35,344 nt of DNA from Prevotellamassilia sp. (GTDB lineage: Bacteria > Bacteroidota > Bacteroidia > Bacteroidales > Bacteroidaceae). The stretch covers positions 1-35,344 of the forward strand of contig VSQE01000015.1 of the NCBI GenBank assembly GCA_009775705.1, read 5' to 3'. Numbering within the stretch: the first letter of the stretch is position 1; each line of letters begins with the position of its first letter. Of the stretch, positions 1-8,314 are shown one piece after another. The position numbers and the translations under genes are program-made. The notes under the pieces were generated by a model. The model was given only the letters and a program-made list of their open reading frames with translations. It searched no databases and was not told the origin of the DNA.

Positions 1-17
1 GGGGTGGCGTTTCCTCA

Positions 18-593
18 TCAGGGAAGATCGGTCAGTTTTTTGTAGCAGTTGCGGCAAAGCGGCTCGTATTCGTTGTGTTCGCCCAGAAGGACGCGTCTCG
101 AAGCCTGTACTGTGCGGTGGCTGACATAGGCGGGCGCGCCGCAGCGCACACAGACGGCGTGTACTTTGGTGACATCCTCCGCCACGGCGCAAAGAGCCGG
201 CATGGGGCCGAAGGGGATTCCCTTGAAGTCCATGTCCAGGCCGGCGATGATGACCCGCTTGCCGCGTTCGGCCAGGGTGTTGCACACCTCCACCAGTCCG
301 TCGTCGAAGAATTGTGCCTCGTCGATGCCTACCACCTCGGCGTCTTCGGCCAGCAGCAGAATGGCGGCAGAGGATTCGACGGGAGTGGAGGCTATGGTGT
401 TGCGGTCGTGCGAGACGACATCTTCTTCGGAATAGCGGGTGTCGGTGGCCGGTTTGTATATCTCAACGCGCTGGCGGGCGATGCGTGCGCGTTTGAGACG
501 GCGGATCAGTTCTTCGGTCTTTCCGGAAAACATGGAGCCGCAAATCACTTCGATGCGGCCGCGGTGAAAGTTTATTTCCTGATAGAATTGCAT
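18..593 (-). CDS. tdk: Thymidine kinase
   Basis: Type II thymidine kinase, which phosphorylates thymidine to dTMP in the cytoplasmic salvage pathway. The 191-residue protein has the P-loop GSMFSGKT at residues 19-26 and the conserved IDEAQFF stretch at 90-96, with Asp91-Glu92. The C-terminal zinc-binding lobe supplies Cys148, Cys151, Cys180 and Cys183 as two CxxC pairs. Its length matches the bacterial family. The ATG at 591-593 starts directly before the conserved N-terminus. It lies 78 bp downstream of murF on the same strand and could be co-transcribed with it. Identification is firm. Confidence 0.97.
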   Translation of the reverse strand: MQFYQEINFHRGRIEVICGSMFSGKTEELIRRLKRARIARQRVEIYKPATDTRYSEEDVVSHDRNTIASTPVESSAAILLLAEDAEVVGIDEAQFFDDGLVEVCNTLAERGKRVIIAGLDMDFKGIPFGPMPALCAVAEDVTKVHAVCVRCGAPAYVSHRTVQASRRVLLGEHNEYEPLCRNCYKKLTDLP

Positions 594-671
594 GGCGGTT
601 GGGTGTGTAAGGTTGTGTGTTGCCGTTCGGAACGGGTCAGGGTGGGTGTCTTCTTGCAGGGATGTCTCCGG

Positions 672-1973
672 TCAGAGCGATTCGGGAAGTTGGTACAGAC
701 GGGTGGAATTGCTGCCTTTGATCAGGACCAGCCTGTCTGAGACGGGGCTTTCCTCCAGCATCTTCTTTACCTCCCCGACTGTGGCGAAGCAGCGGAAGGT
801 ACCGTTGTTGCCCGCCGCTTTGCGGAAAGCCTCGCCCACCAGCCATACCTCTTCGCAGCGCAGGGCGGGCAGCATTTCCAGAATGCGGCGGTGCTCCTCC
901 TCCTCGGCGGTTCCCAGTTCCCGCATCTCGCCCAGAATGGCCATCTTGTGCGGGTGCTCCATCTGTGCGAAGTTTTCCAGTGCGGCCTTCATGCTTGTGG
1001 GGTTGGCGTTGTAGGCGTCGATGATGAGCCGGTTGCGGCCTGTGTCCTGCAACTCGGAGCGGTTGTTGGTAGGCTCGTAGCCGGCCAGCGCGTGGGTGAT
1101 GCGGTTGTCCGCGATGCCGAAACGGATGCCGACGGCTGCGGCGGCCAGCAGGTTGTCGAGGTTGTAGGCCCCGATCAGGTGGGTAGCCACCTCCTGCCAC
1201 TCCCCTTCCTTCCTGCGCCAGCGGAAACGGAGGTACGGATCGCAGGAGAGAACTTCGCCTTCCACGTCGTAGCCCTTGCCCGTACGGCCGTAGCTGATGT
1301 GGGCAAGGCCCTGGGAAATGGGACACAGGTGCGGATTGTCGGCGTTCAGGAAAATGAAGGCTCCGGGCTTGGTGCGCAGATAGTCGTACAGTTCTCCCTT
1401 GGTGCGGACCACGCCCTCGAAGGAGCCGAACCCTTCCAGATGTGCCTTGCCCACATTGGTGATGAGACCGCAGTCGGCATCGACGATGCGGCTGAGGGCG
1501 GCGATCTCGCCGGGATGGTTGGCGCCGGTCTCGATGACAGCCATCTCGTGTTCGGGCCGCAGGCGGAGTAATGTTTTGGGTACTCCGATGTGGTTGTTGA
1601 AATTTCCGGATGTGAACAATACTCTGAAACCTTCGCCGAGTACCGCTGCCACCAGTTCCTTTGTGGTGGTCTTGCCGTTCGTTCCCGTTATCTGGAGGAC
1701 GGGGATGCCGAGGGTGCGCCGGTGGAGGGCGGCCAGTTGTTGCAGGGTGGACAGCGCGTTGTCCACATGGATGAGGCGGTCGTCGCCCCGCAGTCGGGGA
1801 TCGTCCACTACGGCGTATGCGCAGCCGGCGGCCAGAGCGGCGGTGGCGAAGTCGTTGCCGTTGAAGGAAGTGCCGCGAAGGGCGAAAAACAGAGCGCCTT
1901 CGGGGCAGTCGCGCGTGTCGGTCGTCACTGCGGGATGCCTGAGAAAGAGGTCGTAGAGTTCGGATATTTCCAT
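672..1973 (-). CDS. murF: UDP-N-acetylmuramoyl-tripeptide--D-alanyl-D-alanine ligase
   Basis: MurF adds the D-Ala-D-Ala dipeptide to the UDP-MurNAc-tripeptide, the last cytoplasmic step of peptidoglycan precursor synthesis. The Mur-ligase ATP loop ITGTNGKTTTKE is at residues 95-106. The central domain follows (VIETGANHPGEIAALSRI, LITNVGKAHLEGFGS), as does the C-terminal domain with DAYNANPTSM. I chose the ATG at 1971-1973 (433 aa) over a TTG at 1980-1982. The family N-terminus begins there, and a -7 box at 2005-2012 leaves a leader of about 25 nt. It stands alone rather than in a dcw cluster and is divergent from folP. Confidence 0.96.
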   Translation of the reverse strand: MEISELYDLFLRHPAVTTDTRDCPEGALFFALRGTSFNGNDFATAALAAGCAYAVVDDPRLRGDDRLIHVDNALSTLQQLAALHRRTLGIPVLQITGTNGKTTTKELVAAVLGEGFRVLFTSGNFNNHIGVPKTLLRLRPEHEMAVIETGANHPGEIAALSRIVDADCGLITNVGKAHLEGFGSFEGVVRTKGELYDYLRTKPGAFIFLNADNPHLCPISQGLAHISYGRTGKGYDVEGEVLSCDPYLRFRWRRKEGEWQEVATHLIGAYNLDNLLAAAAVGIRFGIADNRITHALAGYEPTNNRSELQDTGRNRLIIDAYNANPTSMKAALENFAQMEHPHKMAILGEMRELGTAEEEEHRRILEMLPALRCEEVWLVGEAFRKAAGNNGTFRCFATVGEVKKMLEESPVSDRLVLIKGSNSTRLYQLPESL

Positions 1974-2004
1974 GATGGACAAAGATTGTGATTTGAATCG
2001 GGCA

Positions 2005-2012
2005 CAAAGTTA
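2005..2012 (-). promoter_or_regulatory. -7 promoter box for murF
   Basis: Minus-strand TAACTTTG matches the Bacteroidetes -7 consensus TAnnTTTG. It sits 32 bp before the murF ATG. I see no good -33 TTTG at 19-21 bp, so only the -7 half is supported. Confidence 0.5.
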
Positions 2013-2056
2013 GTGCGTTTTTTGCGGATAGAGTGCGGGAGTACGGAAATTCTGCG

Positions 2057-2064
2057 TATCTTTG
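2057..2064 (+). promoter_or_regulatory. -7 promoter box for folP-cdaA
   Basis: TATCTTTG fits the -7 consensus TAnnTTTG and lies 47 bp before the folP ATG. A TTTG at 2021-2024 is too far upstream (32-bp spacer) to be the matching -33 box. With the murF -7 box it makes the 1974-2111 gap a divergent promoter region. Confidence 0.5.
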
Positions 2065-2111
2065 CCTGAAAACGGACTCTTTTGCCCGAATCCAATTTCC
2101 TCAGCAAAGCC

Positions 2112-3002
2112 ATGAACATCAACCGCTCGTTCCCGTCCTCCTGTTCGCCGCTCTCTATCAATGTAAACGGAACACTGATGGAGTTTGACGTGCCGCGTGT
2201 GATGGGCATTCTCAATGTGACCCCCGATTCCTTTTATTCCGGAAGCCGGAAACAGACTGAAACGGACATTGCCGCCCGTGTGCGTACCATTGTGGACGAA
2301 GGGGCGGACATGATAGACATCGGGGCCTATTCCTCGCGGCCCGGAGCCGACGACGTGTCGGTGGAGGAGGAGATGTCCCGTCTGCGGACGGGGCTGGAGA
2401 TGATCCGCCGCGAGGCCCCCGGAGCCGTTGTCTCGGTGGATACGTTCAGGGCGGACGTGGCGGCCATGTGCGTGGAGGAGTACGGCGTGGCTGTTGTCAA
2501 CGACATCTCGGGCGGCAGCCTGGATCCCTCGATGTTCCGGACGGTGGCGCGGTTGGGAGTGCCCTACGTGCTGATGCACATGCAGGGCGAGCCCCGCACC
2601 ATGCAGCAGAATCCCTGCTACGAGGATCTGATGCGGGAGGTGTTTCTCTATTTTTCCGAAAAGGTGCTGCGCCTGCGGAGCCTGGGGGTCAGCGATATCA
2701 TTCTGGATCCCGGTTTCGGTTTCGGGAAAACGTTGGAGCACAACTACGAGATGATGGACCGGCTGGAGAACTTCCATGAGTTTGGCCTGCCTCTGCTGGT
2801 GGGCATCTCACGTAAGTCCATGATATACCGCCTGCTGGGCGGAACCCCCGAAGATTCCCTGAACGGCACGACCGTGCTCAACACGATGGCCCTGATGAAG
2901 GGCGCCCACATTCTGCGCGTCCACGATGTGAAGGCCGCCGCCGAAGCTGTCCGTATTTTTACGGCGATGCGCGATGCCGGTTCCGGCGAGTCCCGGAATT
3001 GA
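2112..3002 (+). CDS. folP: Dihydropteroate synthase
   Basis: FolP condenses p-aminobenzoate with 6-hydroxymethyl-dihydropterin pyrophosphate in folate synthesis and is the sulfonamide target. It is a TIM barrel. Visible signatures are VMGILNVTPDSFYSGSR near residues 30-46, IDIGAYSSRPGA, SVDTFRADVA, NDISGG, YVLMHMQG, ILDPGFGFGKT and LVGISRKSMI, in the family order. The ATG at 2112 gives 296 aa. An in-frame TTG at 2082 would add ten residues but would leave almost no leader after the -7 box at 2057-2064. cdaA starts 23 bp after the stop, so the two are very likely one operon. Confidence 0.96.
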   Translation: MNINRSFPSSCSPLSINVNGTLMEFDVPRVMGILNVTPDSFYSGSRKQTETDIAARVRTIVDEGADMIDIGAYSSRPGADDVSVEEEMSRLRTGLEMIRREAPGAVVSVDTFRADVAAMCVEEYGVAVVNDISGGSLDPSMFRTVARLGVPYVLMHMQGEPRTMQQNPCYEDLMREVFLYFSEKVLRLRSLGVSDIILDPGFGFGKTLEHNYEMMDRLENFHEFGLPLLVGISRKSMIYRLLGGTPEDSLNGTTVLNTMALMKGAHILRVHDVKAAAEAVRIFTAMRDAGSGESRN

Positions 3003-3025
3003 TTGCCCCCTATATACCTGCAACC

Positions 3026-3790
3026 ATGATCAGTATCGGAATAAAAGACATCATAGACATTGTCCTTGTCGCCCTGCTCCTGTATTATATATACCGGCTG
3101 ATGAAGGAATCCAGCTCTGCCAACATCTTCTCGGGCATTCTGGTGTTTGTGCTGGTCTGGATTCTTGTATCTCAGGTCTTCGAGATGCGTCTGCTGGGAG
3201 GTATTCTCGACAAACTGGTCAACATGGGCGCGCTGGCGCTCATCATCCTGTTTCAGGAAGAGATACGCCATTTCTTCTCCAGTATAGGCACACGTCGGCG
3301 TGCCAGTTTCATCATGCGTCTGGTGCGCGGTAAAAAGGAATCGGCGGTTCATCGGGAAGACATCATGCCCATCATCATGGCCTGTTTCAGCATGAGCAAG
3401 CAGAAGGTGGGAGCGCTTATCGTCATTGAGCGCAGCGTGGGGCTGAACGAGATTGTCAGTTCGGGCGACATCATCAATGCCGATATCAACCAGCGGCTCA
3501 TCGAGAATATCTTTTTCAAGAACAGCCCTCTTCATGACGGAGCCATGATCATCTGCCACAAGCGTATCAGGGCGGCGGGTTGCATTCTTCCCGTATCGCA
3601 CGACTCCAACATTCCCAAATCCTTGGGTCTGCGGCACCGGGCCGCACTGGGCATCTCGCAGAAGAGCGACTGCCTGGCCATCATCATCTCGGAAGAGACC
3701 GGCGGCATATCCGTGGCCGAGGACGGCCAGTTCCGTCTGCGTCTCACTGCCGAGGAGCTGGAACGCACCCTGACGACGGAGTGGGAGTGA
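3026..3790 (+). CDS. cdaA: Diadenylate cyclase (c-di-AMP synthase), CdaA type
   Basis: Membrane-bound diadenylate cyclase that makes c-di-AMP from two ATP. The 254-residue protein starts with about three hydrophobic helices (residues 8-23, 34-50 and 65-76), then a DAC domain. Both catalytic signatures are present: DGA at 171-173 and RHR at 203-205. Starting at the ATG at 3026 avoids overlap with folP; a TTG at 2999 would add nine residues. In Firmicutes cdaA is followed by cdaR and glmM; here it follows folP and neither partner is nearby. No c-di-AMP phosphodiesterase is seen in the window. Confidence 0.94.
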   Translation: MISIGIKDIIDIVLVALLLYYIYRLMKESSSANIFSGILVFVLVWILVSQVFEMRLLGGILDKLVNMGALALIILFQEEIRHFFSSIGTRRRASFIMRLVRGKKESAVHREDIMPIIMACFSMSKQKVGALIVIERSVGLNEIVSSGDIINADINQRLIENIFFKNSPLHDGAMIICHKRIRAAGCILPVSHDSNIPKSLGLRHRAALGISQKSDCLAIIISEETGGISVAEDGQFRLRLTAEELERTLTTEWE

Positions 3791-3822
3791 GGGGAGCACC
3801 GGATGAAAAACGGGACAAACGT

Positions 3823-3853
3823 TTTGCGGAGCGCCGGAATATTGATACCTTTG
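3823..3853 (+). promoter_or_regulatory. Bacteroidetes-type promoter for the ygcG-lemA-purM group
   Basis: TTTG at 3823-3826, a 19-bp spacer and TACCTTTG at 3846-3853 match the full -33/-7 consensus. It lies between cdaA and the next gene, with transcription expected near 3860. It rules out a coding start upstream of this point. Confidence 0.8.
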
Positions 3854-3868
3854 TGCTTTGATATAATA

Positions 3869-4813
3869 ATGAATAAAGGAAAAGCGAACCATAAGCCTAT
3901 GATACTTCAGCGCAGGTTATTCACCTTGCTTTTTGCCCTGCTCCCCCTTCTCTGCATTGCCGAAGGCTGGACACCGGAGACGTTGCCGATGGTGCATTTG
4001 CAGGATGCCCGCCGCTATGTGTGCAATCCTGACGGAGTGATGTCTCAGGCGGCAGTCGACTCGACGGATGCCGTGCTGGCACGTCTGGAGCGCGACAAGG
4101 GAGTTCAGACGGTTGTTGTGGCCGTGAAGCGCATAGAAGGCGGAGACCCTTATCAGTTCGGTATGGAGCTGGGCCGGAAATACGGAGTGGGAGATGCGGA
4201 AGAGCGCACGGGTCTGATCATTGTTCTCAGTACCGCGGACCGCGCCTATCAGTTCCTGACGGGTAATGGTCTGGAGGGGGCTTTGCCGGATGCCGTATGT
4301 CGCCGTATACAGAACCGTGTGATGGTGCCGGCGTTGAAACGGGGTGATTGGGATGAGGCCGTCTTTGCATCGGTCAAGGCGGCCGATGGCTACATACGCA
4401 GAGACGGACAATTGGGAACCGGTGAAGGGGACGAGACGGACGGTCCCGCTCCCTATCTGCTTTTAGGTCTGGTGATAGCCGGTTTCTCGGTCTTTATATT
4501 TTCCATACTGCGTGCCTCCTTGCGCGATTGTCCTCGGTGCGGCTCGAAGCATTGCATGCGGAGCCACGGCATGACGTTTTTCCGTGCGGCCGACGGACGC
4601 CGCCGGCGCCGGATCACGTGGCGTTGTGCGAAATGCGGATATGAGGAAACAACGGACAGCGACGATCCCGGCAGCTCGCATCGGAGCCACGGAGGGAGAT
4701 GGATGGGACCGGTCATTTTCGGGTCGGGACGAGGCTTCGGCGGCGGAGGTTCGTTCGGCGGCTCGTTTGGCGGCGGCTCGTTTGGCGGCGGAGGCTCCGG
4801 CGGACGCTTCTAA
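3869..4813 (+). CDS. YgcG/TPM-domain membrane protein with zinc ribbon and Gly-rich tail
   Basis: Envelope protein of the YgcG (TPM, formerly 'phosphatase') family; biochemical role uncertain. From the ATG at 3869 it has 314 residues. A signal peptide (LLFALLPLLCIAEG) is followed by a TPM domain containing DKGVQTVVVAVKRI, GVGDAEERTGLIIVLS and the characteristic LTGNGLEGALPDA. A transmembrane helix then precedes a probable zinc ribbon (CPRC at 221-224, CAKC at 253-256) and a tail made of GGGSFGG-like repeats. The ATG at 3899 is an alternative start and gives a more compact signal peptide. The promoter at 3823-3853 excludes the longer reading that begins at 3803. lemA follows by 35 bp, a common pairing for this family. 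Confidence 0.85.
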   Translation: MNKGKANHKPMILQRRLFTLLFALLPLLCIAEGWTPETLPMVHLQDARRYVCNPDGVMSQAAVDSTDAVLARLERDKGVQTVVVAVKRIEGGDPYQFGMELGRKYGVGDAEERTGLIIVLSTADRAYQFLTGNGLEGALPDAVCRRIQNRVMVPALKRGDWDEAVFASVKAADGYIRRDGQLGTGEGDETDGPAPYLLLGLVIAGFSVFIFSILRASLRDCPRCGSKHCMRSHGMTFFRAADGRRRRRITWRCAKCGYEETTDSDDPGSSHRSHGGRWMGPVIFGSGRGFGGGGSFGGSFGGGSFGGGGSGGRF

Positions 4814-4848
4814 ATAAATAGAGAATCTAAATAAAAACAAATAGGAGT

Positions 4849-5451
4849 ATGAGTAAAAAAATTTCAAAAGGCACCACCGTCCTGCTCGTAGCGGGCGTAG
4901 TGGTTTTGTTCCTGATAGGCGGAACGTTGACAACGTATAACGGACTTGTGGCCAAAGACGAAGCTGTATCGACAGCGTGGGGCGACATCCAGTCGCAATA
5001 CCAACGGCGTAGCGATCTTGTCCCCAATCTGGTCAGCACGGTAAAAGGATATGCCAAGCATGAGAGTTCTACCCTGGAAAGCGTAGTGGCCGCCCGTGCC
5101 CGTGCCACGCAGATAACGGTGGATGCCGATGATCTGACACCGGAAAAAATGCGTAGCATACAGGCTGCGCAGGGAGAACTCTCGCAGGCCATAGGCCGTC
5201 TGCTGGCTGTTACGGAGAACTATCCGGAACTGAAAGCCAATGAGAATTTCTCGGAATTGCAGGCACAACTTGAAGGAACGGAAAACCGTATCAACGAAAG
5301 CCGGCAGAAGTTCAATGCCGTTGTGCAGAACTATAATGTGAGTGTACGCCGTTTCCCTGCCAGTATTGTGGCCGGCTTGTTCGGCTTTGAGAAGAAGGAG
5401 AAGTTTGAGGCCGAACCGGCTGCTCAGACCGCTCCGAAAGTAGAATTCTGA
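4849..5451 (+). CDS. lemA: LemA family protein
   Basis: LemA-family protein of 200 residues. It has one N-terminal membrane helix (about residues 9-28) and then a helical extracytoplasmic domain. Family motifs are YNGLVAKDEAVSTAWGDIQSQYQRRSDLVPNLV, LAVTENYPELKANENFSELQAQLEGTENRI and YNVSVRRFPASIVAGLFGF. It ends in a short Glu/Ala-rich tail. The molecular function of LemA is not settled; pairing with a YgcG/TPM protein is common and suggests a joint envelope role. AGGAG lies only 2 nt before the ATG in a very A-rich leader, too close for standard Shine-Dalgarno use. Confidence 0.93.
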   Translation: MSKKISKGTTVLLVAGVVVLFLIGGTLTTYNGLVAKDEAVSTAWGDIQSQYQRRSDLVPNLVSTVKGYAKHESSTLESVVAARARATQITVDADDLTPEKMRSIQAAQGELSQAIGRLLAVTENYPELKANENFSELQAQLEGTENRINESRQKFNAVVQNYNVSVRRFPASIVAGLFGFEKKEKFEAEPAAQTAPKVEF

Positions 5452-5479
5452 ACCCACATACCCTCCAACCTGTCAAGAC

Positions 5480-6649
5480 ATGGATACGAAACAACGCTAT
5501 ATGATGCGCGGTGTCAGTGCAATGAAGGAAGATGTGCACAATGCCATCAAGAACATAGACAAAGGGATTTTTCCGCAGGCGTTCTGCAAGATCATTCCCG
5601 ACATTCTGGGAGGCGATCCCGACTATTGCAACATCATGCACGCCGACGGAGCCGGCACGAAGTCGAGCTTGGCCTATATGTACTGGAAAGAGACGGGCGA
5701 TCTGTCCGTGTGGAAAGGTATTGCGCAGGATGCGCTGATCATGAACACCGATGACCTGCTGTGTGTGGGGGCGGTAGACAACATTCTGGTCAGCTCTACC
5801 ATAGGCCGCAACAAAATGCTCATTCCGGGCGAGGTCATTTCCGCCATCATCAACGGTACGGACGAACTTCTGCAACGGATGCGCGACATGGGTATCGGCA
5901 TTTATGCGACAGGCGGCGAAACGGCCGATGTGGGTGACCTGGTGCGCACCATCATTGTGGATTCTACCGTGACCTGCCGCATGAAACGCAGCGATGTCAT
6001 CGACAATGCCAATATCCGTCCGGGCGATGTGATTGTGGGCCTTTCGAGTTGCGGACAGGCTTCCTACGAGGCTGAATACAACGGGGGCATGGGGTCGAAT
6101 GGACTCACTTCTGCCCGCCACGATGTGTTTGCCAAATATCTGGCCGAGAAATACCCGGAGAGCTACGACAAGGCGGTGCCCGAGGAACTGGTATACAGCG
6201 GCGGCTATCGTCTGACCGATCCCGTGGAGGGTGCTCCGGTCTGTGCCGGCAAGCTGGTGCTTAGTCCGACGCGTACCTACGCTCCTGTTGTGAAACGGAT
6301 GCTCGACGAGATGCGGCCGGAAATTCACGGAATGGTGCATTGCACCGGCGGCGCCCAGACCAAGGTGCTGCATTTCGTGGGGGAGAACTGCCGGGTGATA
6401 AAGGACAATATGTTCCCTGTTCCGCCGTTGTTCCGTGCCATAGCCGAGCAGAGCGGTACCGATTGGGCCGAAATGTATAAGGTGTTCAACATGGGACACC
6501 GTCTGGAAGTTTATGTCGCTCCCGAACAGGCGCAGCAGGTGATGGACATTTCCCGCTCCTTTCATATTGACGCGCAGATTGTGGGCCGCATAGAGGAAGG
6601 TCCTCGTTCGCTGACCATCCGGAGTGAGTTCGGAGAGTTTAGATATTAA
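5480..6649 (+). CDS. purM: Phosphoribosylformylglycinamidine cyclo-ligase (AIR synthetase)
   Basis: PurM converts FGAM to aminoimidazole ribotide with ATP in purine synthesis. The 389-residue protein is longer than the roughly 345-residue E. coli enzyme and resembles the Bacteroidetes form. Signatures include the DGAGTKSSLAY loop near residue 56, NTDDLLCVGA, ATGGETADVGD, GDVIVGLSSCG, MVHCTGGAQTKVL and YKVFNMGHRLEVYV. Its nearest pur-type neighbour is not in the window. It lies 28 bp after lemA and is probably read from the same promoter at 3823-3853. Confidence 0.95.
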   Translation: MDTKQRYMMRGVSAMKEDVHNAIKNIDKGIFPQAFCKIIPDILGGDPDYCNIMHADGAGTKSSLAYMYWKETGDLSVWKGIAQDALIMNTDDLLCVGAVDNILVSSTIGRNKMLIPGEVISAIINGTDELLQRMRDMGIGIYATGGETADVGDLVRTIIVDSTVTCRMKRSDVIDNANIRPGDVIVGLSSCGQASYEAEYNGGMGSNGLTSARHDVFAKYLAEKYPESYDKAVPEELVYSGGYRLTDPVEGAPVCAGKLVLSPTRTYAPVVKRMLDEMRPEIHGMVHCTGGAQTKVLHFVGENCRVIKDNMFPVPPLFRAIAEQSGTDWAEMYKVFNMGHRLEVYVAPEQAQQVMDISRSFHIDAQIVGRIEEGPRSLTIRSEFGEFRY

Positions 6650-6667
6650 ACTGATTATTAATTGAAT

Positions 6668-6895
6668 ATGGGCAATTGCAATATGAGATTTGTGGTGGCT
6701 TCCCGCCTCTTGGCCGTGGTCTGTGTTATGGTGGGAGCATATTTCGCTGCCGACCTCGTTGAGGAGTGGGACCACTATGGCATGGTGCGGAGAGTCCTGC
6801 GTGTTCTGGCCTGTATGGGCTGGGGATGGCTGGCCTACGATGCCTATACGTTGCGGCTCGGGTGGCTGCGCAGATTCGTGGGATCCCCCAAGTAG
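6668..6895 (+). CDS. Small hydrophobic membrane protein of unknown function
   Basis: I do not recognise a family. From the ATG at 6668 it has 75 residues; the ATG at 6683 would give 70. There are two hydrophobic segments, RLLAVVCVMVGAYFAADLV and VLRVLACMGWGWLAYDAY, joined by an Asp/Glu/His turn and followed by a basic C-terminus. This suggests a two-helix hairpin in the inner membrane. Support is positional: it begins 18 bp after purM and ends 44 bp before a strong terminator, so it lies inside that transcript. No homology evidence is available. Confidence 0.5.
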   Translation: MGNCNMRFVVASRLLAVVCVMVGAYFAADLVEEWDHYGMVRRVLRVLACMGWGWLAYDAYTLRLGWLRRFVGSPK

Positions 6896-6939
6896 CAGGG
6901 GGAATAGGCGGAAAGCCCGGCCGTGCGGGAAAGAGTCAT

Positions 6940-6982
6940 ACATGGCTGTCTGATGTTTCTGTCGGGCGGCCATGTTTTTTTT
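6940..6982 (+). terminator. Rho-independent terminator of the purM transcript
   Basis: Arms 6940-6954 and 6961-6975 can form a 15-bp stem that includes several G-U pairs around a 6-nt loop. The outer seven pairs (ACATGGC/GCCATGT) are perfect. Eight T residues follow at 6975-6982. Confidence 0.75.
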
Positions 6983-7008
6983 GTAAGGTGGGAAACAATG
7001 ACGGGTGC

Positions 7009-8301
7009 TTAACTGATTTTCCGCACGATGCTCCGGAAAAACAGACTTTCCGTCCCGCCGCGCAGGAAAAGGTAGAGCAGGAAGGAAATCCACAGTGCGT
7101 GATTCCCGAGACTGGACCTCAGCAGGAAATACAGCAGGAAAAAGGCGGCCGAGGCAATCAGCATGGCCACCAGCATGGGGCGTGTGGCCGTCGCGCCGAT
7201 GTAGAGACCGTCGAAAAGAAAAGCGGCGAAACTGAGTAGGGGTATTGCCGTGGCGTAGGGCAGGTAGGTCATGGCGTAGGCTGCCACTTCGGAACGGTCC
7301 GTCAGCAGAGACAGGAACGGAGCTCCACCGAGCGCATAGATCGCGGTGAACAAGAATGCCAGTCCCGTCCCCCAGACGAACAGGCAGGATGTGGCGCGGC
7401 GGAAACTGCGGGCATCGCCGGCACCGAAGAAGCGGCCTCCCAAGGCTTCGCCAGCGTAGGCGAAACCGTCCATCACGTAGGAGAAGAGCAGAAACAGCTG
7501 CATCAGCAAGGAGTTGGCCGCCAATGGCAGATCGCCCTGTGCAGCTCCGGCGGAGGTGAACCAGGTGGTGACGGCGATGAGGCAGAGCGTCCGCAGAAAA
7601 ATGTCGCGGTTCACGGCAAAGAAGCGTACCAGCGAGGAGCGGTCTATGCAACCGCGCAGATTAATGGCACGTGCCGGACGGTAGGTAGCCAGCCACAGGA
7701 AGATGGCCAGCAGCAATCCGGCGTATTGGGAGACAAGCGTTCCGGTAGCTATTCCCTCGATGCCCCAGTCCAGCACGAAAACAAGGAACAGGCTGGCTAT
7801 GATGTTCACAAGGTTCTGAACTATGGCGAGATACATCGGATAGCGTGCGTTCTGCATGCCGAGAAACCATCCTGTGAAACTGTAGAGACAAAGAACGGCA
7901 GGTGCGCCCCATATCAGCCGCATGAAGTACAGACGGGCAAGTTCCTCTACGGCGGGGGTGGCATCAATGAAACGGAACGCAAGACCGGCCAGCGGCATTT
8001 GCAGCAGCACGAGCAGCAAGGCGATAACCACACCGGTGCCGAGAGACCGGACCAGTATGCGGAGAGACTCTTCCCGGTCTCCGGTTCCGAACGCCTGCGA
8101 TGTAAGTCCTCCGGTGCCCATCCGCAGGAAGCCGAAAAGCCAGTAAATCATATTGAACAGCATGCCGCCGACGGCAATGGCTCCGATGCTGGCCGTATTG
8201 CCCAAATGGCCGGCAATGGCCGTATCGGCCAGGCCGAGCAGCGGTACCGTAATGTTGGAGACAATGCTGGGCAGTGCTATTTGCAGGATGTATCTGTTCA
8301 T
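7009..8301 (-). CDS. MATE family efflux transporter
   Basis: Inner-membrane multidrug/toxic-compound exporter of the MATE/DinF type, driven by an ion gradient; substrate unknown. At 430 residues it has about twelve hydrophobic segments in two similar halves. The start contains IALPSIVSNITVPLLGLADTAIAGHLG, a strong MATE N-terminal signature, followed by GGMLFNMIYWLFGFLRMGTGGLTSQAFG. The ATG at 8299-8301 lies 13 bp after birA; an extension that overlaps birA has no family support. It is the last gene of the tadA operon. Confidence 0.93.
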   Translation of the reverse strand: MNRYILQIALPSIVSNITVPLLGLADTAIAGHLGNTASIGAIAVGGMLFNMIYWLFGFLRMGTGGLTSQAFGTGDREESLRILVRSLGTGVVIALLLVLLQMPLAGLAFRFIDATPAVEELARLYFMRLIWGAPAVLCLYSFTGWFLGMQNARYPMYLAIVQNLVNIIASLFLVFVLDWGIEGIATGTLVSQYAGLLLAIFLWLATYRPARAINLRGCIDRSSLVRFFAVNRDIFLRTLCLIAVTTWFTSAGAAQGDLPLAANSLLMQLFLLFSYVMDGFAYAGEALGGRFFGAGDARSFRRATSCLFVWGTGLAFLFTAIYALGGAPFLSLLTDRSEVAAYAMTYLPYATAIPLLSFAAFLFDGLYIGATATRPMLVAMLIASAAFFLLYFLLRSSLGNHALWISFLLYLFLRGGTESLFFRSIVRKIS

Positions 8302-8314
8302 GAAAGCGAAGAGT

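Noticed and set aside
637..2007. Minus-strand 456-codon frame overlapping murF in another frame
   Set aside because: Arg/Pro/His-rich translation without motifs; murF in the adjacent frame has all Mur-ligase signatures.
5312..7651. Antisense open frame of 779 codons across purM and part of the MATE gene
   Set aside because: It overlaps two well-supported genes and a terminator and shows no domain; the length comes from biased codon use in purM.
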